From: Cryptosporangium aurantiacum
Lineage (GTDB): Bacteria > Actinomycetota > Actinomycetes > Mycobacteriales > Cryptosporangiaceae
NCBI RefSeq assembly: GCF_900143005.1
Contig: NZ_FRCS01000005.1
Location: 310,001-374,000, forward strand
Direction of reading: 5' to 3'
Length of the DNA stretch: 64,000 nucleotides
The notes beneath the pieces were generated by a model. The model did not search any database. It worked only from the letters and a program-made list of their open reading frames with translations, and was not told the origin of the DNA. Shown piece by piece: positions 9,342 to 17,995 of this stretch. Made by a program: the position numbers and the translations under genes. How positions within the stretch are numbered: the stretch's first letter is position 1; each line of letters begins with the position of its first letter.

Positions 9342-9860
9342 TCACAAAGTAAGGATTTGGATTTCGCAGATGTACCAGCCGCGGTCCTTGACGGCCTGCA
9401 TGCGCATCGGGAACGGGGTCTCCTCGCGCCGCTGCGTCCGCTTCTCGATCACCGCGAACGTGACGTCGACGTCGAGTTCGACCTCCTCCGCGCTGCGCCG
9501 GGTCTCGTTCGTGATGCGCCACGACATGTCCTCGAGCTCCTGACCGACGTCGACCAGCCCGCTGTTGAACTCGCGCAGGATCCCGCCGGCCTGATGCCGC
9601 TTCGGCTCGCAGAGCGTCTGCTCGAACTCGTTGATGCTGTTCTTCGCCATGCTGCGGAGAAACTTCTCGGCGGCAGCCTGCGGGGTCTTCGGACCGACCG
9701 AGCCGGAGCGGAAGACGAGCACCGCGGTGACCGTCGTGACGGTCAACGAGAGCACGACGGCGACGAGGCTGAGAAGCACGGTCCGCCGACGACGTCGCCG
9801 CTTCCGCCGGCGCTCCCAGCTGCGGCTCGTCAGCTCCGGAGGCGGAGGCGCAACTCGCAT
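9342..9860 (-). CDS. Single-pass membrane-anchored protein of unknown function
   Basis: 172 residues. A very basic stretch (residues 14-26, Arg/Lys) precedes one membrane helix (about 28-50), so the protein should be anchored with a short cytoplasmic N-terminus and an extracytoplasmic domain. The outer part (KTPQAAAEKFLRSMAKNS, then CEPKRHQAGG and VDVTFAVIEKR) resembles the DUF4878/NTF2-like or Mce-associated proteins common in actinomycetes. The function is unknown. It converges with the AraC gene, 14 bases away. Confidence 0.75.
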   Translation of the reverse strand: MRVAPPPPELTSRSWERRRKRRRRRRTVLLSLVAVVLSLTVTTVTAVLVFRSGSVGPKTPQAAAEKFLRSMAKNSINEFEQTLCEPKRHQAGGILREFNSGLVDVGQELEDMSWRITNETRRSAEEVELDVDVTFAVIEKRTQRREETPFPMRMQAVKDRGWYICEIQILTL

Positions 9861-10027
9861 CGATTCGCCCTCCCGGCACGTGACCTACGTCTCGCTTGTC
9901 AGCGACGTTCACAGTAATACCGGCAACTTCCACCTGTAGGGCAAATTCACAGCCGACACCGCGCGCTTTGTGGCCACCGCACAGGGGTAGTCAGTCCTAC
10001 ACCCAACTCGTCGTTAAGGTGACCGCC

Positions 10028-10570
10028 ATGACGAAGTTCGTGTTGACACTGCATGTGCTCGCTGCGGTCTTCCTCATCGGACCGATGGCGATCGCTCCGA
10101 TGATGGGGATGCGCGCGATCCGTCGGCACGACGCGCGCGGCGTCCACGAGGCTGCGCGCACGACCACGCTCTACACGCTGCTCTCGCTGGTCGTCGCGGG
10201 GCTGGGTTTCCTGCTCATCGCCGTGAACAACGACCGGTGGTCGTTCGGTGACACCTGGATCGTCATCTCGACGACGCTCTACGTGATCGCGCTGCTGCTC
10301 GGCATCGGCGTGGTCGCGCCGGGGCTGACCGGCGCCGCCCGGCTGCTCGACGCGTCCACCACCGTGCCGGCCACCCCGCTCTCGACGCCGGCCGAGACCA
10401 CGGTCGATCCGACGACGGCGGAGCCGGCCGGTACCGACACCGCGACGATCGACGTCGAGGCCCGGCGCAAGGTCGACGCGGCCTACGGACGAATCGCGGC
10501 CTCCAGCGGCGTCGTCTCGCTCCTGCTGCTGATCATCGTCGTCCTCATGGTCGTTCGGCCGTTCGACTGA
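10028..10570 (+). CDS. DUF2269-like integral membrane protein
   Basis: 180 residues with about four membrane helices: 5-25, 50-70, 80-105 and the last 25 residues. Helix 3 is followed by a Thr/Pro/Ala-rich cytoplasmic or external loop (about 115-150). The start MTKFVLTLHVLAAVFLIGP is typical of DUF2269 proteins, which have no assigned function. ATG 10028 is chosen because the frame upstream is not hydrophobic or conserved. Its 3' end overlaps the convergent amidase gene by 26 bases. Confidence 0.78.
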   Translation: MTKFVLTLHVLAAVFLIGPMAIAPMMGMRAIRRHDARGVHEAARTTTLYTLLSLVVAGLGFLLIAVNNDRWSFGDTWIVISTTLYVIALLLGIGVVAPGLTGAARLLDASTTVPATPLSTPAETTVDPTTAEPAGTDTATIDVEARRKVDAAYGRIAASSGVVSLLLLIIVVLMVVRPFD

Positions 10571-11903
10571 CCATGCCGTCGGGGTGCCGCTCCCACGGCA
10601 GCACTTCGGCGAGCTGCGCGGCGGTCCCGAGCAGCAAGTCCTCAGCTCCGGGCGGCCCGACCAGCTGGACCGAGGCGGGTGCCCCGTCGGCACGGACGCC
10701 GGCCGGCACCGCCAGCGCCGGGAACGACGCGAGGTTCCAGAGGTTCGGGTAGGGCGCCACCCGCGTGGACATCTGCGCGTTCGTCCACCACGGTTTGGTC
10801 GACCAGGACTCCGCCGCCGCTGGTGGACGGGCCAGCACCGGGACGACCAGCAGGTCGACGTCGTCGAAGAAAGCCAGTGCCCGGTCGCGCCACCGGTCGC
10901 GCTGTTTCTGATCGGCGAGCCCGGCCCGCAGGGCCGCGCGACCGAGCGCGACGTGCGTGCGGGTCCGTGGCTGTAGCAGCGACTCGTCGACGTTCGCAGG
11001 GAGTTCGGCGGCGACCGAGCCGACCCAGAACGCACCGGCGAGCGTCTGCAACGACACCGGAACGCGGGGGTGGCGCGCGAACGTCGAGTGGCCGGCCAGC
11101 CCGAGCGCCCGGCCGACCCGGTGGAGGCCGGCGACGGTCTCGGCGTCCGGCGGCGCGAACACGACCGGCGTGCGGGACGACACCGCGATCCGCAGCCGTC
11201 CGGGCCGTTCCGGGGTGAAATCCCGGTTCGCCATGACGCTCAGGCCCAGCGCCACGTCGTCCGCGGTCGTCGCCAGCACGCCGTGCTCGGACAGCCCCAG
11301 CCAGCCCTCACCGTCGACGTGCGGTGTGACGCCGCCGCCCGGTTTGAGCCCGAGGACGCCGCAGCACGCGGCCGGGATCCGGATCGAACCCATCCCGTCG
11401 CTGCCGTGGGCGAGCGGCACCATGGCCGCAGCCACCGCGGCCCCCGCGCCGCCGGACGACCCGCCGGCGGACATCCGGGTGTTCCACGGGCTGCGGGCGA
11501 TGCCCTCGGGGTCGTCGCTCGTCGGGAAGATGCACAGCTCGGGCACCCGAGTCAGCCCGACGACGATCGCACCGGCCGCCCGCCAGCGCGCGACCAGCGG
11601 GTGGTCGTCGGTGGCGGGCTCCCGGGAGGTGGCGAGCGAACCGTCGGCGCGCACCTCGCCGCGGACGTCGACGTGGTCCTTGATCGCGACCGGCACACCG
11701 GCCAGGGGCAGGCTGCTCTTGTCGACCTGCTGATCGATCGCGTCCGCTTCGGCGAGCGCCTCGGCGGCGCGGACCCGGCGGAACGCCCCGTAGCGCGGGT
11801 CGACGCGGTCGATGTGGGCGAGGTGTGCGGTGATCACTTCGCGTGCGGTGGTGCGCCCCTCGCGGACCGCAGCCGCGATCTCGACCGCGGTCGCGCCGAT
11901 CAT
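10545..11903 (-). CDS. Amidase (amidase-signature family)
   Basis: A 452-residue amidase-signature hydrolase. The Ser-cisSer-Lys triad can be located: Lys in GVPVAIKDH, and the two serines in the SAGGSSGGAGAAVA and GSDGMGSIRIPA segments. The latter reads SIRIPA, as in the family. The substrate is unknown; relatives cleave aliphatic or aryl amides and indole-acetamide. Its ATG overlaps the TGA of metB by four bases (ATGA), so the two genes are co-transcribed and translationally coupled. A metabolic link to methionine synthesis is not obvious. Confidence 0.92.
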   Translation of the reverse strand: MIGATAVEIAAAVREGRTTAREVITAHLAHIDRVDPRYGAFRRVRAAEALAEADAIDQQVDKSSLPLAGVPVAIKDHVDVRGEVRADGSLATSREPATDDHPLVARWRAAGAIVVGLTRVPELCIFPTSDDPEGIARSPWNTRMSAGGSSGGAGAAVAAAMVPLAHGSDGMGSIRIPAACCGVLGLKPGGGVTPHVDGEGWLGLSEHGVLATTADDVALGLSVMANRDFTPERPGRLRIAVSSRTPVVFAPPDAETVAGLHRVGRALGLAGHSTFARHPRVPVSLQTLAGAFWVGSVAAELPANVDESLLQPRTRTHVALGRAALRAGLADQKQRDRWRDRALAFFDDVDLLVVPVLARPPAAAESWSTKPWWTNAQMSTRVAPYPNLWNLASFPALAVPAGVRADGAPASVQLVGPPGAEDLLLGTAAQLAEVLPWERHPDGMVSRTAERP

Positions 11904-13042
11904 TCGAGGGCCTGCAGCAGGTCACCGATCAGGTCGTCGACGTTCTCGATGCCGACCGACAGCCGGACCAGGTCGTCCGGGACCTCGAGCGGCGACCCGG
12001 CGACGCTCTGGTGGGTCATCTTGCCCGGGTGCTCGATCAGCGATTCGACGCCGCCGAGCGACTCGGCCAGCGTGAAGATCTTGGTCTTCGCGACGACGGC
12101 CAGCGCGGTGTCGATCCCGCCGCGGAGGTGGATGCCGACCATGCCCCCGAAACGGCGCATCTGCTTGGCGGCGACCTCGTGGCCGGGGTGGTCGGGCAAC
12201 CCCGGGTAGAGGATCTTCTCGATCGCCGGGTTGCTGCTCAACACCTCGACGATGCGCTCGGCGTTGTCGCAGTGCCGCTCCATGCGGACCGCGAGCGTCT
12301 TGATGCCCCGCAGCGTCAGCCAGGAGTCGAACGGACCGGCGACCGCGCCGACCGCGTTCTGGTGGTACCCGATCTTCTCGGCGAGCGTCTGGTCGTTGAC
12401 GACGAGCGCGCCGCCGACCACGTCCGAGTGGCCCCCGACGTACTTCGTGGTCGAGTGCACGACGACGTCCGCGCCGAGCGTCAGCGGCTGCTGCAGGTAC
12501 GGCGAGGCGAACGTGTTGTCGACCACCAGCAGCGCGCCCGCGTCGTGTGCGATCCCGGCCAGCGCGGCGATGTCGGCGATGCCGAGCAGCGGGTTCGTGG
12601 GGGTCTCGCACCAGACCACTGCGGTCTCCGGGCGGATCGCCGCCCGGACCGCGTCGAGGTCGGCCAGGTCGACGCTCGTGTGGGTGATGCCCCAGTTCGA
12701 GAGCACACCGGCGATCAGCCGGTAGCTGCCGCCGTAGGCGTCGCCCGGCAGCAGGACGTGCGCTCCGGGCCGGGCCACCGACCGGAGCAGCGTGTCCTCC
12801 GCGGCCAGCCCGGACGCGAACGCGAACGCTCGTGAGCCACCTTCGAGGGCCGCGAGGCACTCTTCCAACGCCGTCCGGGTCGGGTTGCCGCTGCGCGCGT
12901 ACTCGTACCCGCCGCGCAGGCCACCCACCCCGTCCTGCTTGAACGTCGAGGACAGGTGCAGCGGAGGTACGACCGCGCCGGTGGTCGGATCGGGCTCCTG
13001 CCCGGCGTGGATGGCGAGCGTCTCGAAGGAGTGTGCACTCAT
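11900..13042 (-). CDS. metB: Cystathionine gamma-synthase
   Basis: A PLP enzyme of the Cys/Met family joining cysteine to an activated homoserine in methionine synthesis. The 380 residues fit the family. The PLP lysine lies in HSTTKYVGGHSDV (about residue 200), with SGLAAEDT and the YARSGNPTR substrate-loop region upstream. Start MSAHSFETLAIHAGQEPDP is typical. Relatives include cystathionine gamma-lyases and O-acetylhomoserine sulfhydrylases, so the specificity is inferred. A ~175-bp inverted repeat occupies almost the entire region upstream of the start. Confidence 0.93.
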   Translation of the reverse strand: MSAHSFETLAIHAGQEPDPTTGAVVPPLHLSSTFKQDGVGGLRGGYEYARSGNPTRTALEECLAALEGGSRAFAFASGLAAEDTLLRSVARPGAHVLLPGDAYGGSYRLIAGVLSNWGITHTSVDLADLDAVRAAIRPETAVVWCETPTNPLLGIADIAALAGIAHDAGALLVVDNTFASPYLQQPLTLGADVVVHSTTKYVGGHSDVVGGALVVNDQTLAEKIGYHQNAVGAVAGPFDSWLTLRGIKTLAVRMERHCDNAERIVEVLSSNPAIEKILYPGLPDHPGHEVAAKQMRRFGGMVGIHLRGGIDTALAVVAKTKIFTLAESLGGVESLIEHPGKMTHQSVAGSPLEVPDDLVRLSVGIENVDDLIGDLLQALE

Positions 13043-13052
13043 GGTTGTTCAG

Positions 13053-13226
13053 CCTAGGCCGTGCTTCACGAGCCTCGCTCTCGCGAGGCCCCACTCAGAC
13101 GTCGTCCGGCGTCGGCGGAGATCCGTCCGCATACGTGCACTGGTCTTCGGGCGGATCTCCGCCGCCGTCGGGCGGCGTCTGGGCGCGTCCGCAGCAGAGC
13201 ACGGGCTCGTGAAGTGCGGCCTAGGC
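13053..13226. repeat. ~80-bp inverted repeat (giant hairpin or MITE-like element) upstream of metB
   Basis: Nearly the whole segment between metB and the yczE stop folds back on itself. The left arm (about 13053-13135) and right arm (about 13150-13226) share long complementary blocks: GCCTAGGCCG, CTTCACGAGCC, a CAGACG block and CGGCGGAGATCCG, separated by a loop of roughly 20-25 bases with scattered mismatches. The outer ends are the palindrome GGCCTAGGCC on both sides. The right end contains the yczE stop codon. It could terminate yczE transcription, form an attenuator-like leader for metB, or be a miniature transposable element. Confidence 0.8.
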
Positions 13227-13880
13227 CGCGGCGGGCAGGCCGCCGTCGTCGGCTGAGGGTCCATTTTCGGACGCTCCGGAGCCGTGCACCGTGAGCAGCG
13301 GCAGCGTCACGTGGACGACCGGGCCGATGCTGATCGCGTACAGCACGGTGCCGATGCCGACCGTGCCGCCGAGCAGCCAGCCGATCGCGAGCACGGCCAG
13401 CTCGATCCCGGTGCGAACCAGCCGGATCGACCAGCCGGTCTTCGCGACCACCCCGGTCATCAGCCCGTCCCTCGGTCCGGGGCCCAGACCGGCGCCGATG
13501 TAGCAGCCTCCGGCCACACCGTTCAGCAGGATGCCCGCGATCAAGAACGTCCAGCGGCCTGGCGTCCAGGTCATTGTCGGTAGCAGCCAGAGGGAAGCGT
13601 CGACCGCCACGCCGATCACCACGACGTTGCTGAGCGTGCCCAAACCGGGCCGCTGCCGCAGCGGGATCCACAGCAGCAGCACAGCTGCACCCACCACGAT
13701 CGTCACCGTGCCGAAGCTCCACGGAACGTGGGTCGCGATGCCCTGGTGGAAGGCGTCCCACGGATCGAGACCGAGGTCGGCACGGAGCATCAACGCCATC
13801 GAGAATCCGTAGAGGGCGAGCCCGACGTAGAGCTGAGTGAGCCGACGCGGCCGGTGGTCCGAGGGCAGCAAGCTGTTCAC
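13221..13880 (-). CDS. yczE: YczE/YyaS/YitT-family membrane protein
   Basis: A 219-residue membrane protein with about five helices. GLALYGFSMALMLRADLGLDPWDAFHQGI is split by the conserved DLGLDPWD signature, and GAGLGPGPRDGLM is a second family motif. YczE proteins are repeatedly found divergent from MocR regulators of the YczR type, as here. Their transport or enzymatic role is not established. GTG 13880 is chosen as start; the frame upstream runs into the regulator. The stop codon lies inside the right arm of the large inverted repeat. Confidence 0.85.
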   Translation of the reverse strand: MNSLLPSDHRPRRLTQLYVGLALYGFSMALMLRADLGLDPWDAFHQGIATHVPWSFGTVTIVVGAAVLLLWIPLRQRPGLGTLSNVVVIGVAVDASLWLLPTMTWTPGRWTFLIAGILLNGVAGGCYIGAGLGPGPRDGLMTGVVAKTGWSIRLVRTGIELAVLAIGWLLGGTVGIGTVLYAISIGPVVHVTLPLLTVHGSGASENGPSADDGGLPAAA

Positions 13881-13898
13881 GGTGTCTACGGTTACCTG

Positions 13899-13934
13899 AA
13901 TTGGCCTTCTATCCAATAGCCAATTTCGGGATAG
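13899..13934. promoter_or_regulatory. Operator region between yczE and the MocR regulator
   Basis: The 61-base divergent spacer is A/T-rich compared with its surroundings and holds three nested dyads: AATTGGC (13899-13905) with GCCAATT (13919-13925); CTATCC (13909-13914) with GGATAG (13929-13934); and CTATCCAATAG (13909-13919), itself a palindrome with CTAT/ATAG arms. This is the expected place for autoregulatory MocR binding. Confidence 0.6.
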
Positions 13935-13941
13935 TGGACTG

Positions 13942-15378
13942 GTGAACACCGATCGCCGGGTCAATGGCTCGCACCTCGTCCGCCTGCTGGGCGACTGGCG
14001 CACCGGGCCGCTGCCGACCGCGTACGCCGGCCTCGCCAGCCGGCTGCGGCTGCTGATCCTGGACGGGCGGATACCGCTGCACACGCGGATTCCCGCGGAG
14101 CGCGAGCTCGCCGACGCGCTCGGGGTGTCGCGGACGACGGTCGCGGCCGCGTACGAACGGCTGCGGGAGGACGGGTTCCTCCGCAGCAGGCGCGGCGCCG
14201 GTACGTGGACCCACCTGCCTCCGGCCGGGGTGTCGGCCGCGGGGCCGGTCGCGACGCTGGTCGAGGACGACGACCTGATCGATCTCGCGCACGCCGCGCC
14301 GCCCGCTCCGGCCGAATGGCTGCACGCCGCCGCCGAGTGCGCGGTCACCCAGCTCACCCGCTACCTGCCGACGCACGGATACGACCCGCTCGGGCTCTCC
14401 GTGCTGCGTACCGCCATAGCGTCCCGCTACACCGCACGGGGTGCCCCCACCACGCCGGACCAGGTGCTGGTGACCGGCGGGGCGCAGCACGCGTTCGCGC
14501 TGACCCTCCGGGCACTCGCCTCTCCGGGCGACCGGATCGTGGTGGAGCACCCGACGTACCCGAACGCGCTGGAGGCCGTGCGCCGCGCGGGCTGTCGACC
14601 GGTCCCGGTGCCGCTCGGCCCGGACGGGTGGGACCTGGAGATGCTGGCGGCGACGATCCGGCACACCGCGCCGCGGCTGGCGTACCTGGTGCCGGACTTC
14701 CAGAACCCGACCGGGTTCCGCCTCTCGGCCGACGACCGGGTCGCGCTGGTGGAGCTGGCGGCGCGGACCGGGACGACGCTGGTGATCGACGAGACCGTGG
14801 CGGAGCTGTGGCTCGACGGTGGTGCGCTGCCGCCGGTGGACACCTCCGACCTGATCGTCACGACCGGCTCCACCAGCAAGACGTTCTGGGGCGGGCTGCG
14901 GGTGGGTTGGCTCCGGGCCTCACCGACGATGGTGCGGCGGATGGGCGCGGCCCGGGCGTCGATGGACCTGGCCAGCCCGATCCTGGAACAGCTGATGGCC
15001 GCGGACCTGGTGCCCCGCACCGAGGAGATCGCGGAGATCCGGCGGGTGTGGCTGCGCGGCTCGCGCGCACGGCTGCGTGAACGGCTGAAACTACGACTGC
15101 CGTCGTGGACACCGAACGCTCCGGCCGGTGGGCTCGGCTTCTGGGTCGATCTGGGCGCACCGATCGCGTCGGCGCTGGCGATCTCGGCGGAGCGGCAGGG
15201 TGTGGCGCTGGCCGCCGGGCCCCGGTTCGGCTTGGACGGCGCGTTCGAGCGTTACGTCCGCCTGCCGTACACGCTCGAAGCGGAGACGCTCGACCTCGCG
15301 GTCGACCGCCTGGCCGCGGCGTATCTCGCGCTGGGCGGGGAGGTGACGGAGGAGCTACCGCTGCGCGGGGTGACCTGA
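13942..15378 (+). CDS. MocR-type PLP-dependent GntR regulator (YczR-like)
   Basis: 478 residues: an N-terminal GntR winged helix (residues about 20-90, with RIPAERELADALGVSRTTVAAAYERL) fused to a fold-type I aminotransferase domain. The PLP lysine is in TTGSTSKTFWGGLRVGW. MocR proteins sense PLP or its adducts and generally repress or activate a divergent gene. The divergent neighbour is yczE, the classic pairing for the YczR subgroup. The 3' end overlaps the convergent hydrolase gene by 24 bases. Confidence 0.93.
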   Translation: MNTDRRVNGSHLVRLLGDWRTGPLPTAYAGLASRLRLLILDGRIPLHTRIPAERELADALGVSRTTVAAAYERLREDGFLRSRRGAGTWTHLPPAGVSAAGPVATLVEDDDLIDLAHAAPPAPAEWLHAAAECAVTQLTRYLPTHGYDPLGLSVLRTAIASRYTARGAPTTPDQVLVTGGAQHAFALTLRALASPGDRIVVEHPTYPNALEAVRRAGCRPVPVPLGPDGWDLEMLAATIRHTAPRLAYLVPDFQNPTGFRLSADDRVALVELAARTGTTLVIDETVAELWLDGGALPPVDTSDLIVTTGSTSKTFWGGLRVGWLRASPTMVRRMGAARASMDLASPILEQLMAADLVPRTEEIAEIRRVWLRGSRARLRERLKLRLPSWTPNAPAGGLGFWVDLGAPIASALAISAERQGVALAAGPRFGLDGAFERYVRLPYTLEAETLDLAVDRLAAAYLALGGEVTEELPLRGVT

Positions 15379-16215
15379 GCCGTTCGACGCGCGGCCGAGC
15401 AGCGGCCGCACGACGTCCAGGAACGCGTCCGGGGTTTCGAGCGGCGGGTCGTCGGCGGCGTCCTCTATCACGTGGAGTGGCCACCCGTACTTCCGGCTCG
15501 CGGCTTCGGCGACCGCGACCGGCGTCGCCATATCGTGTCGTCCCCAGACGAGCGTGGTCGGCGCCGCGATGCGCTCCAGGGTCTCGGGTTCCAGGAGCCG
15601 GTGGCCGAACTCGCCGAGGGAAGCGCCCGCCGCGGCCTGGACCGAGGCGGTGCCTGCGCGGTCGATCGCGTAGTCGCACAGCGCGTCCCACGTCGGGCCG
15701 AGCCCGTCCTCGATGCGCTGGAGGTCGTAGGCGCAGAGCTGCATGAGCCGCTCGTACGTGCGCGGGCCGGGTGCGGCGAGGAACCGGCCGAGGGCGTCGG
15801 CGAAGCGCGGCTGCGGATCGAACGGCGCCAGGCCCAGCGTGTCGACGAGGACGAGCGCGCGGACGCGGTCGGGGTGCGCTGCGGCGAACCGGGCGGCGAG
15901 CGCCCCACCGGTGGCACGGCCGACCAGCGCCGGTGGTACGTCGCACGTGACCGCGACGAGCGAGTCGAGCCACCGCAGCACGTCGGGCGCCTGCACCGGG
16001 GAGGCACCGTGGCCGGGGAGGTCGGGTGCGATGACCCGGTGGTCGGCGGCGAGGCCGGGCAGCACCCGCAGCCACAGCGGGGCGAACTCGCCCGGTCCGT
16101 GCAGCAGGACGACCGGCGGTCCGGTTCCCGCCGTGAGCACGGCGGTCGGGGTCCCGCCGACGTCGATCCGCTGGTCGGTGGCCGGGAGGTCGGCGAGTAC
16201 TCGGTCGCGGGTCAT
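15355..16215 (-). CDS. Alpha/beta-hydrolase-fold protein lacking catalytic Ser and His
   Basis: 286 residues with a clear alpha/beta-hydrolase fold: VVLLHGPGEFAPLW, then VIAPDLPGHGAS. The nucleophile elbow, normally GxSxG, reads GRATGG (residues 99-104), giving Ala101 where Ser belongs. The Asp position is kept (GRHDMATP, about D228). The usual GHDPPLE histidine site reads ADDPPLE, so His is replaced by Asp (about 255). Two of three catalytic residues are therefore missing, which suggests a binding or sensing role rather than hydrolysis. ATG 16215 follows AAGGGGG. It lies just downstream of, and is probably co-transcribed with, the LuxR-type gene. Confidence 0.85.
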   Translation of the reverse strand: MTRDRVLADLPATDQRIDVGGTPTAVLTAGTGPPVVLLHGPGEFAPLWLRVLPGLAADHRVIAPDLPGHGASPVQAPDVLRWLDSLVAVTCDVPPALVGRATGGALAARFAAAHPDRVRALVLVDTLGLAPFDPQPRFADALGRFLAAPGPRTYERLMQLCAYDLQRIEDGLGPTWDALCDYAIDRAGTASVQAAAGASLGEFGHRLLEPETLERIAAPTTLVWGRHDMATPVAVAEAASRKYGWPLHVIEDAADDPPLETPDAFLDVVRPLLGRASNGSGHPAQR

Positions 16216-16289
16216 TTTGGTGCCCCCTTCGCGTCGTCGTTGAACGATCGCGACGCTAGGCAGCGCGCCTGCCGGGGACATCGGGAGAA

Positions 16290-17891
16290 TTACCCACCGG
16301 TCTCGGTTGGGTACTGGACGAGGTTCCGCTCGTAGGCGCGGGCGGTGGCCGCCGCCCGCGAGGACACCCCGAGCTTCACGAAGATGTTGCTCACGTGCCG
16401 GTCGATCGTCTTCTCGCTGAGGTGGAGCTCGACGGCGATGGCCCGGTTCGTCCTACCGGCCGCCACCAGCCGCAGGACTTGCGTCTCCCGGCCGGTGAGC
16501 GTGCCGCGGGCCCTGGCCTGTTGCCCGAGGCGACGCGCGTGCTCGGCGTCCGGAATCGCACCGAGCGCGGCCAGCGCCTGATGGGCGGCGTCGAACTCGG
16601 CGCTCGCCGCGTCCTCGTCGCCCACGGCCGTGCAGACCAGACCCGCGTGCAGCCGCGCACGGGCTGCCTCGTACGGCGTCCCGAGGTCGCGCCACCCCAG
16701 CCAGGCCGTCCGGAGCTCGCCGAGCGCCGCGTCGGTGGCCCCCTCCGCGAGGAGCACCAGGCCGCGCTGGTGGTGGACCGTGACCGCGAGCCACCGGCTA
16801 CCGAGGGTCCGGGCGATGCGCCCCAGTTCGTCGACGGCGGAACGGGCGGCGGACAGGTCGCCGGCCGCGAGCATGATCTCGGCGTACGGGGCCAGGAGCC
16901 GGCACCGGGCCGTGTCGTCGGCCACCGACGGCAGCAGCCGACGCATTGCGGCCGCCGCGGCGTCGATCCGGCCCTGCGCCATCCGTAACAGCGCGAGCCC
17001 GGGCTGCGGCTCGCCGATCCACGTGCCCGCGCGCCGGTAGTACGTCTCGGCGGCGGCCCGATCGCCGCGGAGGCGATGCAGTTCGGCGAGCTCGTAACAG
17101 GCGGCGCCGAGCGCCGGCTGCCCGCCGAGCCGTTCCTCGGCCTGCCGGGCCAGCTCCATCGCGTCGCCCCAGGAGCCGGAGCGACGAAGGATCTCGGCGC
17201 GGTGCACGAGACACTGGCCGCGGTAGGGCACCAGCGACGGCTTTCCCTCGCACCACTCGCTGAGCGCGGCGGTCCACTCCTGTGCCCGGTCGATGTCGTA
17301 CAGCTCGTAACAGGCGTCGATGACCGCGCAGTAGACGATGCCCGCGACGACCGCGCTCACCTCGTCGGCGGTCACCGCGACCATCGCCTCGTCCAGCAGC
17401 CGACGACCGGCGGCGTACTCCCTGCCGCGGACGGCGGCCTGCCCCAACCCCAGCCGGGCCAGCGTGAGAAGGTCCTGGTCCGCGTGGTGCTCCGCGATGC
17501 GGATCGCGGACTCGAAGCGGTCCCGAGCGTCCGCGATCCCGCCGTTGGCGATCGCCGCCAGCCCGGCCGGGATGAGAAGGTAGCCGCGTTCGACGCAGTC
17601 GACGTCGTCCTCATCAAGGACGCGACCCGCCCGCGTCAGCCACCCGCCACCCTGGGCAGGCCGGCCGCGCAACACGAGGTGCAGCCCGAGCCAGAACGCT
17701 GCCCTCGCCGCCGCCGGACGGTCACCGTCGCGCCGGGCGATCCGGTGCGCCCGGACGAGCGCTGCCGTAGCGTCGGTGTCGTGGCCGGTGAGGTAGGCCG
17801 CTGCGGCGAAACGCTCCAGGTCCCGGGGCCGGCGAAGGTCCGACGCAGCGAGGTGCGCGTACTCGCGTCCCCAGTCGTCGTCCGTCGACAC
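16290..17891 (-). CDS. LuxR-family regulator with TPR-like repeats
   Basis: 533 residues. The first ~450 form alpha-helical TPR-like repeats (many Ala/Leu/Arg helices such as RFAAAAYLTGHDTDATAALV). The last ~65 are a LuxR/NarL helix-turn-helix with LTGRETQVLRLVAAGRTNRAIA and LSEKTIDRHVSNIFVKLGVS. There is no N-terminal ATPase domain, unlike LAL/MalT regulators. Its stop is about 75 bases upstream of the pseudo-hydrolase start, so the two may form one unit: a ligand-binding hydrolase-like protein and a regulator. This pairing is inference. Confidence 0.88.
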   Translation of the reverse strand: MSTDDDWGREYAHLAASDLRRPRDLERFAAAAYLTGHDTDATAALVRAHRIARRDGDRPAAARAAFWLGLHLVLRGRPAQGGGWLTRAGRVLDEDDVDCVERGYLLIPAGLAAIANGGIADARDRFESAIRIAEHHADQDLLTLARLGLGQAAVRGREYAAGRRLLDEAMVAVTADEVSAVVAGIVYCAVIDACYELYDIDRAQEWTAALSEWCEGKPSLVPYRGQCLVHRAEILRRSGSWGDAMELARQAEERLGGQPALGAACYELAELHRLRGDRAAAETYYRRAGTWIGEPQPGLALLRMAQGRIDAAAAAMRRLLPSVADDTARCRLLAPYAEIMLAAGDLSAARSAVDELGRIARTLGSRWLAVTVHHQRGLVLLAEGATDAALGELRTAWLGWRDLGTPYEAARARLHAGLVCTAVGDEDAASAEFDAAHQALAALGAIPDAEHARRLGQQARARGTLTGRETQVLRLVAAGRTNRAIAVELHLSEKTIDRHVSNIFVKLGVSSRAAATARAYERNLVQYPTETGG

Positions 17892-17995
17892 GATCCCGAG
17901 CGTACGACCGGGCTGGAACAGTGGGGAGGGTCGCCGTGTTGAGCTGGACGTGGGTCGGTACGACCCGGCCCCGCTGAATTCGCAGGAGGCAAAAC

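Noticed and set aside
13043-13220. SAM riboswitch upstream of metB
   Set aside because: The fold is one long imperfect hairpin rather than a four-way junction, and I see no S-box core sequences.
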